A stretch of 45,896 bases of DNA from Bacteroidaceae bacterium (lineage in GTDB: Bacteria; Bacteroidota; Bacteroidia; Bacteroidales; Bacteroidaceae): the NCBI GenBank assembly GCA_017617635.1, contig JAFZVW010000048.1:1-45896 (forward strand), in the 5' to 3' direction. A program made the translations under genes and the position numbers. Below are positions 8,872-16,703 of the stretch, piece by piece (position 1 is the first letter of the stretch; the number at the start of each line of letters is the position of its first letter). Under the pieces are notes generated by a model. That model was given only the letters and a program-made list of their open reading frames with translations. It searched no databases and was not told the DNA's origin.

Positions 8872-10112
8872 TTATATTCCTTATACCACTTCCAGCAGGC
8901 ACCCGAACAAGCCTCAGGGTTGCCCCCGAACGCAGGAACAGGATGCAATGGATCCCCGACCAGCTTGTCAAGATCCAGGTAGTCATGAGGGTGCGTCAGC
9001 GTCATCGACACATTGCCGAAATAATCCAGCATCGCCTTGTAGCACACACCCCATTTCGACGTCGAAGCCGTCGCCCAGGTACCCAGGTTCTTATACACCG
9101 GCTGCCCCCATTCGTTGTTGTGGGCAAACTCACGCGGTTCGCGCAAAGGGCTCCAATCCACCTCCGACACGAATATCGGATGCGTATCCACCACAGGCAC
9201 CTGCTTATGGAACTGAGCGATAAACTCCCTCTTGCTCTTCTCAATGTCACCATCACGGTCCACCTTGCCGTCGTCGCAACCATACCAACCCGAATATACA
9301 TGAACGGCATATCCTATATTGCTGCCCTCAATCGGATGTTTCACATAATCCGCATAATGCGACTGGAAACCCGTGCCCGGCACCCAGATGATACCCTCGA
9401 AGCCATTCGTCCTGATCACATCCACAATAGGCTGGAAATAGTCATGCAGAGCCCTCGCGTCAGCCTCGTTGTCAGCATTCCTGATGTTTATCGGCTCGTT
9501 AGCCAGCTCCAGCGCAATATGCCCGCAATACTTGCGTACCGTATCGTTCCTGGACACAATGTCCCATACCTCCATCAGATACTTCTGGTAATAGTCACCC
9601 ACCCTCAGGTCAGGCGGACACACCCCCGGCGGACGCATCACCACATACTGCCTGTGCCTCAGCGCCTTCTGTGCAAGCGGCACATACAACCTCTGCATAT
9701 AGTCCTTCAGCCTCTGCGGGTTGAAATGCCTGATGTCAGCCTCACCGCCAATACCCTCCGGCTGATCCTCCGAGCCGGGATACACATAGTTCCTGTCATT
9801 CGTCCAGACGGGGTCAAGATGCAGGCGGAATATATCACAATTGGCAATCTCAAAGGCCGTGAACATCTTCTCGAAGAAATCCTTGCACCTCTCCATACCC
9901 GCATCATCGTAGCTCCAGCCCCACCTGCCGCCGTTGAACCACGCATTAGGCGTATCCATCACACCATGCAGCACAACACGGTTACCCCTGGTGTCCACCA
10001 GCCACCGACCCTCGACACGAATCGCCGGCAACGGCTTCCCACCCCGTGCCATAACCGCCACACACGCAGACAGACACAACAATATCAAAGCAACACGTAT
10101 TTTCATAATCAT
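8844..10112 (-). CDS. Secreted glycoside hydrolase family 5 protein (cellulase-like)
   Basis: 422 residues with an N-terminal signal peptide (IRVALILLCLSACVAVMA, ending in a likely signal peptidase I site) and one GH5 (beta/alpha)8 barrel. The acid/base glutamate is in ELANEP (E206) and the nucleophile is in FVSEVDW (E317). GH5 covers endoglucanases, mannanases and related activities, so the substrate is not assigned. There is no type IX C-terminal sorting domain and no SusC/D pair nearby, so this is not a polysaccharide utilisation locus. The last residues (SSRVVKK) and the TAG stop are encoded by repeat array A. The start could be ATG 10112 or 10106. A TAATTTTG -7-like element lies at 10136-10129. 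Confidence 0.82.
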   Translation of the reverse strand: MIMKIRVALILLCLSACVAVMARGGKPLPAIRVEGRWLVDTRGNRVVLHGVMDTPNAWFNGGRWGWSYDDAGMERCKDFFEKMFTAFEIANCDIFRLHLDPVWTNDRNYVYPGSEDQPEGIGGEADIRHFNPQRLKDYMQRLYVPLAQKALRHRQYVVMRPPGVCPPDLRVGDYYQKYLMEVWDIVSRNDTVRKYCGHIALELANEPINIRNADNEADARALHDYFQPIVDVIRTNGFEGIIWVPGTGFQSHYADYVKHPIEGSNIGYAVHVYSGWYGCDDGKVDRDGDIEKSKREFIAQFHKQVPVVDTHPIFVSEVDWSPLREPREFAHNNEWGQPVYKNLGTWATASTSKWGVCYKAMLDYFGNVSMTLTHPHDYLDLDKLVGDPLHPVPAFGGNPEACSGACWKWYKEYKRSSRVVKK

Positions 10113-10143
10113 GATTCTTTCCCGAATACAAAATTACGGAAAT

Positions 10144-11250
10144 TTATCGGGACGGTTTTTGTAACTTGGACTTTTTTATCCATTTAACAGACTCTGAAAT
10201 AGACTTTGGTACGCCATAACCGTGTTTATAACATATTCCCAAATTATACTGTGCAGGGGCGTATCCTTGCTCTGCCGAAAGGCGATACAATTTTACTGCT
10301 TCTGTATAGGATTTTGCCACACCATATCCTTTTGCATAGCAAAGTCCCAGCATAAACTGGCCTTCAGCCTGCCCCTGCTCTGCTGCCAGTTTAAACCACT
10401 TTATAGCTTCTGTATAGGATTTCTCCACACCCTGTTCTTTTACAAGACAAAATCCTAGCACGGCCTGTGCATCAGCATCCCCCTGTTCTGCTAACGGTCT
10501 GAACCATTCTATGGCTTCCGTGAAATTCTGTTTTTCGTATGCGTAATACATTCCAACCATTTGCCGAGCTTCCTTTACTCCCTTCTCTGCCGCCATCTTA
10601 AACCACTTTATTGCCGTAGTGTCAGATTTTTCAACGCCCCTACCTTCCTTATAACACTTTCCCAAAATACATTGCGCCTTGGTATTTCCTCGTTCTGCAG
10701 AAAGCCGGAACCATTTTATGGCTGTCGTGTCAGATTGTTCAACACCCTGACCTTTAAGATAGCATAATCCCAAGTTATGCTGTGCGCCATCACTTCCCTG
10801 TTCTGCAGCAAGCCGGAACCACCTTGCGGCCTCTGTATAGGATTGTTCATAAAAAGAGCCTTTGTAATAACATAGGCCCGTATATAATTGCGCCTGGGCA
10901 ACACCTTGCATTGCAGAGACATAGATCCACTTTACCGCCATTGTATCAGATTGTTCAACACCCAGTCCATTAAGATAGCACCATCCCAACATATACTGTG
11001 CAGGAGCATATCCTTGTTCTGCTGAAAGGCGGTACCATTTTACTGCTTCTGTATAGGATTGCTCCACGCCATCACCACTGTAATATCGATTTCCCTGAAG
11101 ATATTGTGCCCCATCAGCCCCTTCTTCAGCAAATCCTCTAAGTATTCTTTCTATACACTGTTTGGTTTCCTTTTCGCAATCCTGATTTTCCGTCTGCGCC
11201 TGGATTGACAATGATGAGAAGAGAAAGATTAGTATGAAAAGTTTCTTCAT
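10144..11250 (-). CDS. Secreted Sel1-like repeat protein
   Basis: 368 residues. A signal peptide (MKKLFILIFLFSSLSIQAQ) is followed by about eight or nine Sel1-like repeats of 36 residues, each of the type A-E-Q-G-x-x-x-A-Q-x-x-L-G-x-C-Y-x-x-G-x-G-V. Sel1 repeats form alpha-solenoids that mediate protein-protein contacts in the periplasm or at the surface, and the binding partner is unknown. The repeats are very alike at the DNA level (for example the block around 10600-10760 and that around 10990-11090), so unit number may vary by recombination. A strong promoter lies at 11271-11301. The gene runs toward the GH5 gene but is separated from it by only 31 bases. Confidence 0.85.
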   Translation of the reverse strand: MKKLFILIFLFSSLSIQAQTENQDCEKETKQCIERILRGFAEEGADGAQYLQGNRYYSGDGVEQSYTEAVKWYRLSAEQGYAPAQYMLGWCYLNGLGVEQSDTMAVKWIYVSAMQGVAQAQLYTGLCYYKGSFYEQSYTEAARWFRLAAEQGSDGAQHNLGLCYLKGQGVEQSDTTAIKWFRLSAERGNTKAQCILGKCYKEGRGVEKSDTTAIKWFKMAAEKGVKEARQMVGMYYAYEKQNFTEAIEWFRPLAEQGDADAQAVLGFCLVKEQGVEKSYTEAIKWFKLAAEQGQAEGQFMLGLCYAKGYGVAKSYTEAVKLYRLSAEQGYAPAQYNLGICYKHGYGVPKSISESVKWIKKSKLQKPSR

Positions 11251-11270
11251 AAGTTTCTTTATTCTGAGAG

Positions 11271-11301
11271 CAAATTTAATGATTTATCCAATAAAAGCAA
11301 A
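11271..11301 (-). promoter_or_regulatory. Bacteroidota-type promoter for the Sel1 gene
   Basis: On the minus strand, TAAATTTG (11278-11271) matches TAnnTTTG and TTTG (11301-11298) lies exactly 19 bases upstream. The ATG at 11250 follows. Confidence 0.75.
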
Positions 11302-11393
11302 GAATTTGTATAAGAAACGACATATCTGTCTTATTTACGAAATACGATAAAGTGACGAAAAATCAGTCCTTCCTACGTCGTATGGTCGTTCCC

Positions 11394-11454
11394 GATACGG
11401 CGTTTCGTGGCCTTTGATACGCCGTTTCGTCGCCTTTGATACGCCGTTTCGAGG
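11394..11454. repeat. 22-base tandem repeat, about 2.8 copies
   Basis: Units begin at 11394, 11416 and 11438 and read GATACGCCGTTTCGTCGCCT plus two more T. They are GC-rich inside an AT-rich gene-free stretch. No gene was found in 11302-11582; it holds this repeat, a GGGGGGG run near 11470 and repeat array B. Confidence 0.75.
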
Positions 11455-11484
11455 CTGTCCGTACGCCAGGGGGGGGCTATAGTG

Positions 11485-11557
11485 GTTAAATGGTGGTTCC
11501 ACAGTTGTTAAATGAGCTTCGCCCGTTCCAGATTGTTTAACAATTGTTTATCGCGAC
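11485..11557. repeat. 11-base-phased repeat array B (6 units, one gap)
   Basis: Units at 11485, 11496 and 11507, then after a 7-base gap at 11525, 11536 and 11547, read as GTT(AAA or CCA)-T/C-x-GT-x on the plus strand. This is the reverse orientation of arrays A and C. The last three units match the last three of array D almost base for base, including a following short hairpin GCGACaaaGTCGC (11552-11564) and the words CATGGAACTAT. Confidence 0.75.
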
Positions 11558-11582
11558 AAAGTCGCATGGAACTATATATAAT

Positions 11583-11610
11583 AAATCCCCGTCATCACCG
11601 ACAGGGATTT
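11583..11610 (-). terminator. Stem-loop just after higA
   Basis: AAATCCC (11583-11589) pairs with GGGATTT (11604-11610) and GTC with GAC inside. It starts 3 bases past the higA stop. The T-run is weak (TTTATTATAT), so it may be a terminator or an mRNA-stabilising hairpin. Confidence 0.55.
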
Positions 11611-11612
11611 TA

Positions 11613-11924
11613 TCAGAATATAGCTGCTATACGGGGGATTTTTTTCAGCATGTCGAGCAGAATACTGTCCTTACGTGCCGTCTGCATGTTGTACTTCGTC
11701 TGCAGGTACATCAACGAGTCTGCAGGTACATCGAGTGCTGCCTCAAACATCAGGGCAGTCTTCGATGTCAGCGGGCGACGCCCGTTCAGTATCTCGTTCA
11801 CAACCGAATAAGTCAACCCCATAGAATTGGCCAACTGTCGCTGGCTGATTCCACGCTCCTCTATCTCGTCCTTCAGCACCTCACCAGGATGGGTGGCAAA
11901 TGCTCCATAGCCTAAATTTCCCAT
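11613..11924 (-). CDS. higA: HigA-family antitoxin (XRE helix-turn-helix)
   Basis: 103 residues. The helix-turn-helix spans about 12-65 (HPGEVLKDEIEERGISQRQL and the recognition region TYSVVNEILNGRRPL), as in HigA/VapI antitoxins. It neutralises HigB and represses the operon. It lies 15 bases downstream of the toxin gene in the usual higB-higA order. A canonical AGGAGG (11940-11935) overlaps the toxin stop and sits about 10 bases before the ATG. That is uncommon in this phylum and may boost antitoxin over toxin synthesis. A palindromic operator candidate lies at 12329-12345. Confidence 0.88.
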   Translation of the reverse strand: MGNLGYGAFATHPGEVLKDEIEERGISQRQLANSMGLTYSVVNEILNGRRPLTSKTALMFEAALDVPADSLMYLQTKYNMQTARKDSILLDMLKKIPRIAAIF

Positions 11925-11939
11925 GCGTTCTATACCTCC

Positions 11940-12251
11940 TTATTTTTTGTAATGATTCGACAATTCCGTGATGCTACAAATGGTGATACCCTCTTGTTTA
12001 CTCGATTTGAACTCTATGCGGTACTGGTCATTCACACGTACCGACTCCGTTCCTTTCTTGTCACCTCCCAAGGCCTCATAATGAAGGGAGTGATAACGAT
12101 ACAAGTCCTCTACTTTCTCAACAGAGTCAAGGATGTTCACTACGCGCACATACCGTCTTACAATATCTGGTTGGTAGCGGTGTTTCTTTTCCTTGCATAC
12201 ACCATTATAGAATAGCTCGCGCAGATAGTCCTTGTCAAACTTGATCTCCAT
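11940..12251 (-). CDS. higB: HigB-like (RelE/ParE superfamily) toxin
   Basis: 103 residues. The fold-typical C-terminal half reads LHYEALGGDKKGTESVRVND and YRIEFKSS, close to the plasmid-maintenance killer/HigB family of ribosome-dependent mRNA interferases. The active-site-type basic and aromatic residues (H, K, R, Y) are present in the expected strands. It is immediately upstream of higA. Promoter and operator are at 12305-12345. It lies at the left edge of the restriction island, where such modules often help stabilise mobile DNA; that role is inferred. Confidence 0.85.
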   Translation of the reverse strand: MEIKFDKDYLRELFYNGVCKEKKHRYQPDIVRRYVRVVNILDSVEKVEDLYRYHSLHYEALGGDKKGTESVRVNDQYRIEFKSSKQEGITICSITELSNHYKK

Positions 12252-12304
12252 ATTACTGCAACTTTAGCTTAGCTGAAATTGCCTTCTTTGCAACTTTCTG
12301 TATG

Positions 12305-12345
12305 CAAAGATATACATTATTTCTAATATTCGCAAATTTTGCGAA
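12305..12345 (-). promoter_or_regulatory. higBA promoter with overlapping palindromic operator
   Basis: The minus-strand -7 element is TATCTTTG (12312-12305) and the -33 TTTG is at 12336-12333 (spacing 20). The -33 element lies inside a perfect palindrome, TTCGCAAA-T-TTTGCGAA (12329-12345). This is the expected arrangement for autorepression by the HigA helix-turn-helix protein. Confidence 0.7.
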
Positions 12346-12393
12346 CTATTTTCGTAAACTCACAATATTTATTATTAGCTTAGCAACCTCTAA

Positions 12394-12573
12394 TAGCAAC
12401 ACGGCCTTTCTCGGGGAGAGAAACGGCGTGTTGCTATGCGTAAAACGGCCTCTCGCTTTTCGTAGCGACATCTTTTTGATAAAAAATCCGAACAACTATA
12501 ATGGTGGCTTAAAATAGAGTCTTAAGGATAATTTTTGCTCCCCTACTAGGGAAATATTTTTTCCTCGTAGGGG
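12394..12573. repeat. Two strong perfect hairpins in gene-free DNA
   Basis: Hairpin 1: TAGCAACACG (12394-12403) with CGTGTTGCTA (12427-12436), and inside it TTTCTC (12407-12412) with GAGAAA (12418-12423). Hairpin 2: CCCCTAC (12540-12546) with GTAGGGG (12567-12573), enclosing GGGAAA and TTTCC. No credible reading frame was seen in 12252-13005. These could be terminators, recombination ends or small-RNA structures. Confidence 0.6.
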
Positions 12574-12662
12574 CGCAGATTTTTTATAGTATAGCTACAA
12601 AACTCAGCTACGGCATGAGCTTTTAGCAGTTCGGAAATATATTGACAATTTTACACGGCGTG

Positions 12663-12903
12663 TGTCATTAATGTCATTAGGTCAAGAGTGTCATTAAGGA
12701 TTTTGAGTTGGGAGGGGGATTTCCGGCTCATAATAAATATATTAATATATATTATTATGCGGACTTTCGCACTCCGAATTGCTTAAAGTTTCGATTAAGT
12801 GAGAGCCATCAAGCTTGCTTGAATGGCCGAACGTGAGCAAGTTCAAGCGCAAAACGCTTAATGACATACGTGACACATGACACTCGTGACCTACGTTTTG
12901 CGC
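12663..12903. repeat. Imperfect inverted repeat plus 10-base-pair hairpin next to the restriction operon
   Basis: GGTCAAGAGTGTCAT (12680-12694) is inverted at 12877-12891 with one mismatch, and GTCATTAAGGATTTT (12690-12704) is inverted near 12851-12865. A perfect 10-base stem, GCGCAAAACG (12847-12856) with CGTTTTGCGC (12894-12903), encloses the right arm. An AT palindrome lies at about 12731-12757. Confidence 0.6.
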
Positions 12904-13005
12904 CGACATTCGAGAACCGCAATGTGACTGCCCTACCTTTGCATTGCCAAGAAAAAAAACCTCACCCAAACAATCTATTGTATAGTCCTCTAAACCTGAA
13001 TAACA

Positions 13006-15186
13006 TTATTTAGCGACAAAATTCTCCAGTTCACCAAATGTAGTATCCAAAAATGTATAGTCAATCAACACGTGAGGTTTTAAGTTTCGATATTCAGCAG
13101 ACAACCGATGATGTGGTTTCAGATGAAAAGCCAATCTCAGATCATCCTTTCCACCTTCCGTATCAATCTGTTTCACTTCACTACCCTTGATGGTTCTCAC
13201 CCTTGTTATTTCATAAACATCCCGAATACCCTTCCCCTTGAAATAAGGAATGAAATAATGAAGGTTATGCAAGGCGATAGAAGTTGGAAATAATGGGCCA
13301 GTATAATACAGGTCAGCCTCTCCATCCTCAAACTTTTTCAGATAGTTCTTTCTGCTGCTCTCCCTTACCAATCCAATCAGCACCCTATCGCCAACCTCCA
13401 TAAAGGCACCCTTCTGCGGAATCACCTTTGCTATTGTAGCAGCAGACTTCATGCTTATCAGTTCCTGAATGAAATCCTCCAACAACTTCCTGTTTTCCGA
13501 ATCATTAGGTCTCAATGGGAATGCGCCAATATTTACCTCATCAAGCGATTGTTGGAACTTGGCTTTAGCAACTTCCGTTGGCTCACCATTACCAGGGAAC
13601 AAAATGTAGCCGCCTATCACTTCTTTCTTCAGTGAGCTGTCACCATTCTTGTTACCTTTGTAATAAATGGCATCCCTGTATCGATGCATCTGATTGATAG
13701 CATCGTCTGGAGGTGTATCTACGCCTGCATCTGTTCTGTCGTTGATGCGGTATTTAGCATCGAAGAGGTAGGTCATCTTCATGCCCTTTTCGATGTCATC
13801 TTTTGTCAACTGCAGTACGATATCAGGCTTTTGGGGAACGGTGCGGCTTTCCACATTGGCAACACCCACTTCATCGTTCTCCTTATCCGTATGCTTTGGA
13901 TTGTATACAAGCTCTGCCAACTCCACTCCATTTTTGCGGAACAATATCCGTGAATGTTCACCCTTACCCAGTTCCCACGTAAAGACGCCGTTCATCTCCA
14001 TGCGGTTTCGATGGTCCACATCCACATCAAGTCCTAATTGTTCCTTTACGATATGGCTCACCTCGATGAAGCACCATATTTCGTAAAGTGTAGCAATGTC
14101 CTTTGACTGAAGCCTATACATACCATCATTCAATGAATAGGCACGTCTCAGAAGATTCCACGTCCTATATATCTGACTATATCCTGTAGCTCTTTGCAGT
14201 ACTAGGCTCTCTTGAGTCAAACCTTTGAAGCGCCCAACAGTCCTGAAGAATGGATTCCGCTGCAAGTGCGTCAGCGTCTTTTCCATTTCATTCATCTCCG
14301 CCTTCAGCGACTCCGAAGTATTCTTGATGGTCTCGATGCGTTTCTTCAGTACTTCATATTTGGCAGCGATCTGCCCAAGTGCATATTTCAAGAAGCGGTT
14401 CTCCTGAGTGTCGTTCGACTGCACATGCTCCTCAACACGATAAAGATGTGCCTGTTCCTTTCTATGTTCTGCCAATTCGTTCTCAATGTTCGTTGGCACC
14501 CGTTTCAGTTTGTCTGCTCTCAAATACACCTCATAGCCTCGCAATCTGCGTCGTGGTCTTTCTATGATACTGCGACAAGCCTTTAAAAACTTCTCCTGTT
14601 CACCAGCAAAGATGCTCCACCAAATCAACTCTGGTGTATCACCTTTCGTATCTGGCGAAAACCCATGAAACGTGCGTTTCATGTAGTCGAGAGCCAACAT
14701 ACGGTATTCTGCTTCGATGTCCTCGACTATCTTCTTCCAATGTTCGTGGTAGTTCAGTTTGGTGCTCAGCACCTCGTACCCCAATTTGAAGTGCCGCTGC
14801 TCCTTACCTATATTATATACTAACTGCAATTCGCTTCTGCCAATCTCATTTCCATAGTTAATGAAGCCAGCCAAAGCTCTTCCTCTGAAGCTGAAGCGGT
14901 CGTTGTCCGATTGAAGCATCGAGCCGAATTGAGCCTTGCTGACTTGCTGGTTAAACTCCACCCAGATGGGATATTCAGCATTATCGAAGAACACAGCTTT
15001 AGCCTGTTCTCCGTTTTCTATTGGTTCATCATTGATCGTCGCTGACTTCACGCCATCCGTCCAAGTGTAAGTAGTAAGCAGATTCTCTCTGCCCACATTC
15101 CCTACAGCCTTCCCCCAGATGGCTTCATACTTCGAGCACTCAACATACATCGTAAAGTCCTCATGTTGTATCGTCAGCAGATCCAT
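13006..15186 (-). CDS. DUF2357 / McrC-like restriction subunit with PD-(D/E)XK nuclease domain
   Basis: 726 residues. The N-terminal half (DUF2357-like, with a long helical segment at about 225-310, likely coiled coil) is followed by a PD-(D/E)XK nuclease core. The visible catalytic pattern is KPDIVL near 454-459 and FDAKYR (D476, K478). This is the nuclease partner of McrB-type AAA+ GTPases, as in McrBC and in the LlaJI/BsuMI-like GTP-dependent systems. It starts 6 bases after the mcrB-like stop, so the two are surely one operon. The region has lower GC than neighbouring housekeeping genes. The exact target sequence or modification is unknown. Confidence 0.8.
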   Translation of the reverse strand: MDLLTIQHEDFTMYVECSKYEAIWGKAVGNVGRENLLTTYTWTDGVKSATINDEPIENGEQAKAVFFDNAEYPIWVEFNQQVSKAQFGSMLQSDNDRFSFRGRALAGFINYGNEIGRSELQLVYNIGKEQRHFKLGYEVLSTKLNYHEHWKKIVEDIEAEYRMLALDYMKRTFHGFSPDTKGDTPELIWWSIFAGEQEKFLKACRSIIERPRRRLRGYEVYLRADKLKRVPTNIENELAEHRKEQAHLYRVEEHVQSNDTQENRFLKYALGQIAAKYEVLKKRIETIKNTSESLKAEMNEMEKTLTHLQRNPFFRTVGRFKGLTQESLVLQRATGYSQIYRTWNLLRRAYSLNDGMYRLQSKDIATLYEIWCFIEVSHIVKEQLGLDVDVDHRNRMEMNGVFTWELGKGEHSRILFRKNGVELAELVYNPKHTDKENDEVGVANVESRTVPQKPDIVLQLTKDDIEKGMKMTYLFDAKYRINDRTDAGVDTPPDDAINQMHRYRDAIYYKGNKNGDSSLKKEVIGGYILFPGNGEPTEVAKAKFQQSLDEVNIGAFPLRPNDSENRKLLEDFIQELISMKSAATIAKVIPQKGAFMEVGDRVLIGLVRESSRKNYLKKFEDGEADLYYTGPLFPTSIALHNLHYFIPYFKGKGIRDVYEITRVRTIKGSEVKQIDTEGGKDDLRLAFHLKPHHRLSAEYRNLKPHVLIDYTFLDTTFGELENFVAK

Positions 15187-15192
15187 AAACTG

Positions 15193-16692
15193 TTAGCTCC
15201 AGAAACTTGTGTAACCAGAATCGAGACGCTTCTTCATTTCCTCTATCTTCGTAAGAGAAATTGATTTGAAGACTTCGTCTGTTTCTTCTAAGCCAAAAAG
15301 GCAACCAGAGATTTCTTCCAATTGTTCCTTGATTACCTTGCCCAACTCTTCAAGGAAAGTCTTGCTCACCTTTGACTCATCACCTTCAATACGAGAAAGA
15401 ATCTTCATGTTCGTTATCTCGTCCAAAGCACGTGCAATAACAAACTCTTCTTTCCAAATTTGTTCTTCATCACCTTCAATCTGGTTATAAGGAAGATTAT
15501 TGACGACATAAAGTAGTACCTCGTTTCTTGTACGATAAGCAATCTTGAATGGTGTACCTTCCAACTTGTCGTTTACTTTTTGCAGGTAGGCAATAGCCGT
15601 GTCACAAACGCTCTTATAAGAAGAGTAGATATCCACACCTTCAACTACATTTCCTATCAGTTCTGCAGTTCCAAGCTTGCCTATCTGTTCATACTTATTA
15701 GCGAGACCACCTGACAGGTCTACCTCATTCATCTCTATGGTCATTGCTCTGTCAAGCACTTTGCGTGAGAATGAGAAAGTGGTCTCATCCATATTGACTG
15801 TACCTACAACGATAAGGTTTTGAGGGATGCAGATACCATCTTCAAGGAATCTGTTACGTATCTCATCATCGTCAGTTAGTTCACTTGTCAAAACCCGATA
15901 CCAATCCTCTTGACTCTTTTTCAGTATCGGATCAGTTGTAATGTTCCCCTCAGAATCTGCTTTCCTACTTTCTACAACGCTTAGATACTCGGCAAAGTAT
16001 TGTTCAACAGGAGCCAGGTTCATTTCATCTAAACACAAGAAATATGGAACACTATCTTCTGCTTCTTTCCAAGCTTTTGCCACGAACTTCAAGAAGTCGC
16101 CAGCTACATAAACAGGTTTTTCTCCTACGCGACTTACATAACCAATCAGTTCACTTGAATCGTGCCAGTTTGGCTTCACCTGCACCATTTCGAAGTTTCT
16201 TGGCTTCTGCGCATTAAACTCCTCGGAATCTGCATCCCAGCAAGCACGAGCCAATTCACGGACAATACGAGATTTGCCAGTGCCAGAGATACCTGCAAGC
16301 AGGAGGAATGGTTTTGACTTGATGGCGGTGATGTAGGGGCGATAATCAAAAATCTTATTGTTGATATGCTGATGAGGAAGTTCATTATCGTGATGAGGTT
16401 TGGATTCATCTTGAACAAACGGAGGAAAGATATATTTGCCATCTCGAAGATTCTTCCACGCATTTATTCCTCCTGAAAAATAGGCGCCACTTCCTGAATT
16501 GAAACCTCCATCTATCAGCAGTTGCTCATAGTCTCCTTCGTAAAACGTGGTTATCGCTTTTCCGTGTGTAAAACCGAAATACATACAGAAGTCGTTTTTC
16601 GATATTCTTTTGTTTGAATAAGCTTCAAACCCCTTCTTACATGCTTCTATGAGTTCTTGTTTTGTATTAATAGTCTCTTTGAACGGAACCAT
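15193..16692 (-). CDS. mcrB: McrB-like AAA+ GTPase restriction subunit
   Basis: 499 residues. The N-terminal 1-115 has no recognised fold and probably supplies DNA specificity. The AAA+ core has Walker A GISGTGKS (134-141), Walker B FLCLDEMNLAP (D222-E223) and the McrB-type sensor region VGTVNMDETTFSFSRKVLDRA near 296-316. These are the signatures of the GTP-driven translocase/motor subunit of McrBC systems. It lies between the methyltransferase (11-base gap) and the nuclease subunit (6-base gap) in one minus-strand operon. Pairing with a cytosine-5 methyltransferase suggests a modification-protected system like LlaJI or BsuMI rather than a solitary type IV enzyme. Confidence 0.85.
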   Translation of the reverse strand: MVPFKETINTKQELIEACKKGFEAYSNKRISKNDFCMYFGFTHGKAITTFYEGDYEQLLIDGGFNSGSGAYFSGGINAWKNLRDGKYIFPPFVQDESKPHHDNELPHQHINNKIFDYRPYITAIKSKPFLLLAGISGTGKSRIVRELARACWDADSEEFNAQKPRNFEMVQVKPNWHDSSELIGYVSRVGEKPVYVAGDFLKFVAKAWKEAEDSVPYFLCLDEMNLAPVEQYFAEYLSVVESRKADSEGNITTDPILKKSQEDWYRVLTSELTDDDEIRNRFLEDGICIPQNLIVVGTVNMDETTFSFSRKVLDRAMTIEMNEVDLSGGLANKYEQIGKLGTAELIGNVVEGVDIYSSYKSVCDTAIAYLQKVNDKLEGTPFKIAYRTRNEVLLYVVNNLPYNQIEGDEEQIWKEEFVIARALDEITNMKILSRIEGDESKVSKTFLEELGKVIKEQLEEISGCLFGLEETDEVFKSISLTKIEEMKKRLDSGYTSFWS

Positions 16693-16703
16693 TATAAAGC
16701 GTA

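Noticed and set aside
8844-10112. Polysaccharide utilisation locus around the GH5 gene
   Set aside because: No SusC, SusD or sugar regulator lies nearby, so a single enzyme is all that can be claimed.
10600-11100. Direct repeats that could be a CRISPR-like array
   Set aside because: They are the coding repeats of the Sel1 protein, with no spacers or cas genes.
12302-12517. 71-codon plus-strand frame
   Set aside because: It overlaps the higBA operator and a perfect hairpin; composition is not protein-like.
12742-12969. 75-codon minus-strand frame
   Set aside because: It covers the inverted repeat and a 10-base-pair hairpin; no protein-like composition or signal.
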